In this document: piece after piece, positions 7,088 to 7,522 of the stretch | How positions within the stretch are numbered: position 1 is the stretch's first letter | How the letters are laid out: every line of letters starts with the position of its first letter | NCBI GenBank assembly: GCA_905235825.1 | Contig: CAJONH010000239.1 | Location: 1-7,522, forward strand | Reading direction: 5' to 3' | Source: Candidatus Gastranaerophilales bacterium | GTDB lineage: Bacteria > Cyanobacteriota > Vampirovibrionia > Gastranaerophilales > Gastranaerophilaceae | DNA length: 7,522 nucleotides | Program-made: the position numbers and the translations under genes | Notes under the pieces: generated by a model | The model's input: only the letters and a program-made list of their open reading frames with translations | What the model was told of the DNA's origin: nothing | The model's database searches: none

Positions 7088-7143
7088 TATAGTAAAATAA
7101 AAGGTTTAATAAAGACTACGTATATATCATTAATTTAAAGAAT

Positions 7144-7178
7144 GATAGGGAGTCAGCATAACTCCCATACTATCTTTT
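7144..7178 (+). terminator. Hairpin with short U tract: terminator or attenuator-like leader element
   Basis: GGGAGT (7148-7153) pairs with ACTCCC (7161-7166) around a 7-base loop. As an alternative, GATAG (7144-7148) pairs with CTATC (7170-7174), with GGAGT/ACTCC continuing inside and a 4-base bulge on the 3' side. TCTTTT follows. It is the only GC-rich stem in the intergenic region. It lies about 50 bases after the predicted start of the plus-strand promoter and about 80 bases before the ATP-grasp ATG, so it would act inside that leader or end a short RNA of about 85 bases. The U tract is short, so termination may be incomplete. Confidence 0.45.
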
Positions 7179-7239
7179 GAAAACATGCTACCAAATTACA
7201 AAATAAAACGCAACAAACACACATCTTCTTATTATAATA

Positions 7240-7246
7240 AAGGAAG
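7240..7246 (+). promoter_or_regulatory. Ribosome binding site of the ATP-grasp gene
   Basis: AAGGAAG lies 10 bases before the ATG at 7257 and sets the start choice; the frame also has an ATG 24 codons upstream (7185) without such a site. A minimal ATG-TAA (7250-7255) sits between this site and the start. GAAG (7243-7246) can pair with CTTC (7225-7228) across a TTATTATAATAA palindrome, which might partly mask it. Confidence 0.5.
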
Positions 7247-7256
7247 TTTATGTAAT

Positions 7257-7522
7257 ATGATTAAATTTCAAGACATAACAGACAATCCACCGTGGGATTA
7301 CTACTTCCTCAAAAATTTGGATGAGAAAGAATATCCCCGTTATTTAGCAAAGCTGTTCTATATGAATACGGGAGAGAAACTTCCGTTGAAATTTGATTTT
7401 AAAAATAAATCATGGATTATTGATAAGAAAAGATGTAAAACGTTTAATCAAAAGATACAATGGATTAAGTTATATGGTGTAACTGATTTGATGCGAAGAT
7501 GTACTGATAAAGTTTTAGTACG
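7257..7522 (+). CDS. TupA-like ATP-grasp protein, polysaccharide biosynthesis (3' truncated)
   Basis: Only the first 88 residues are inside the window. The region KTFNQKIQWIKLYGVTDLMRRCTDKVLV (61-88) matches the characteristic start of the TupA-like ATP-grasp family (Pfam TupA-like ATPgrasp), where K-T-F-N-E-K-x-Q-W-x-K-L-Y is followed by a D-K-x-x-V-R segment. Family members occur in capsule, teichuronopeptide and other surface polysaccharide loci and are thought to ligate amino acids or act in glycan assembly. The ATP-binding residues lie further downstream and are not visible, so activity cannot be judged. The gene has its own Shine-Dalgarno sequence and a long leader with a hairpin, and it diverges from the repressor gene. 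The ATG at 7185 would add 24 basic/polar residues in frame; I judge it less likely. Confidence 0.8.
   Translation, partial: MIKFQDITDNPPWDYYFLKNLDEKEYPRYLAKLFYMNTGEKLPLKFDFKNKSWIIDKKRCKTFNQKIQWIKLYGVTDLMRRCTDKVLV

Larger units (their letters stand above)
7036..7133. repeat. Perfect 13-bp inverted repeat enclosing a 72-bp promoter segment
   Basis: TTAATGATATATA (7036-7048) and its exact reverse complement (7121-7133) flank 7049-7120, the segment holding the TTGACA promoter and the TGTAAA repeats. The arms stop matching immediately outside and inside. They could be paired operators for the adjacent repressor, or recombination sites allowing the promoter segment to flip. No recombinase gene is in the window. 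The arms are nearly all A and T, so a chance origin is possible. Confidence 0.6.

Noticed and set aside
7142..7180. A 12-codon gene over the hairpin
   Set aside because: It is too short and has only a weak purine stretch before it; kept as a possible leader peptide in the findings but not annotated as a gene.
7233..7238. Perfect TATAAT close to the ATP-grasp gene as its promoter
   Set aside because: No -35 or TG extension is present, and transcription from it would begin on the Shine-Dalgarno sequence, removing it.
7010..7256. SOS/LexA box for the S24-type repressor
   Set aside because: I found no match to the cyanobacterial or other LexA box patterns I know (for example AGTAC...GTACT), so a LexA assignment is not supported.

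Overview
The window is AT-rich bacterial DNA using the standard code: TGA is a real stop at the end of the cyclase gene. Three features point to a non-photosynthetic relative of Cyanobacteria (Melainabacteria/Vampirovibrionia, most likely Gastranaerophilales). First, RecG carries an N-terminal extension of about 110 residues that resembles the one on cyanobacterial RecG. Second, it is paired with a CHASE2 class IIIb adenylyl cyclase, a type common in Cyanobacteria. Third, there is a small membrane protein with P-S-F-x-G motifs, which I recall as common in that group. The placement rests on family knowledge, not on a search.

Layout. Bases 3-149 are the tail of an unidentified plus-strand gene, whose stop overlaps the recG stop. 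A minus-strand operon follows: a CHASE2 adenylyl cyclase (2554-4527), translationally coupled through ATGA to recG (146-2557). A 78-bp divergent promoter region (4528-4605) separates it from a plus-strand pair: a PIG-L/LmbE-type deacetylase (4606-5325) and, 7 bp further on, a membrane protein built from two diverged copies of one domain (5333-6349). Both divergent promoters place transcription starts almost on the start codons, so both mRNAs may be leaderless.

The right-hand part looks like a regulated cassette. A minus-strand helix-turn-helix/S24-fold repressor (6365-7009), with Cys in place of the catalytic Ser, faces a plus-strand TupA-like ATP-grasp gene (from 7257, cut by the window end) of the kind found in surface polysaccharide loci. 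The 247-bp region between them holds a TTGACA promoter, two TGTAAA repeats one helical turn apart, a perfect 13-bp inverted repeat enclosing 72 bp around the promoter, and a GC-rich hairpin followed by TCTTTT. The simplest reading is that the repressor controls itself and the polysaccharide gene, with a hairpin leader adding a second level of control. This is inference. No tRNA, rRNA, CRISPR array, insertion sequence or origin was seen.
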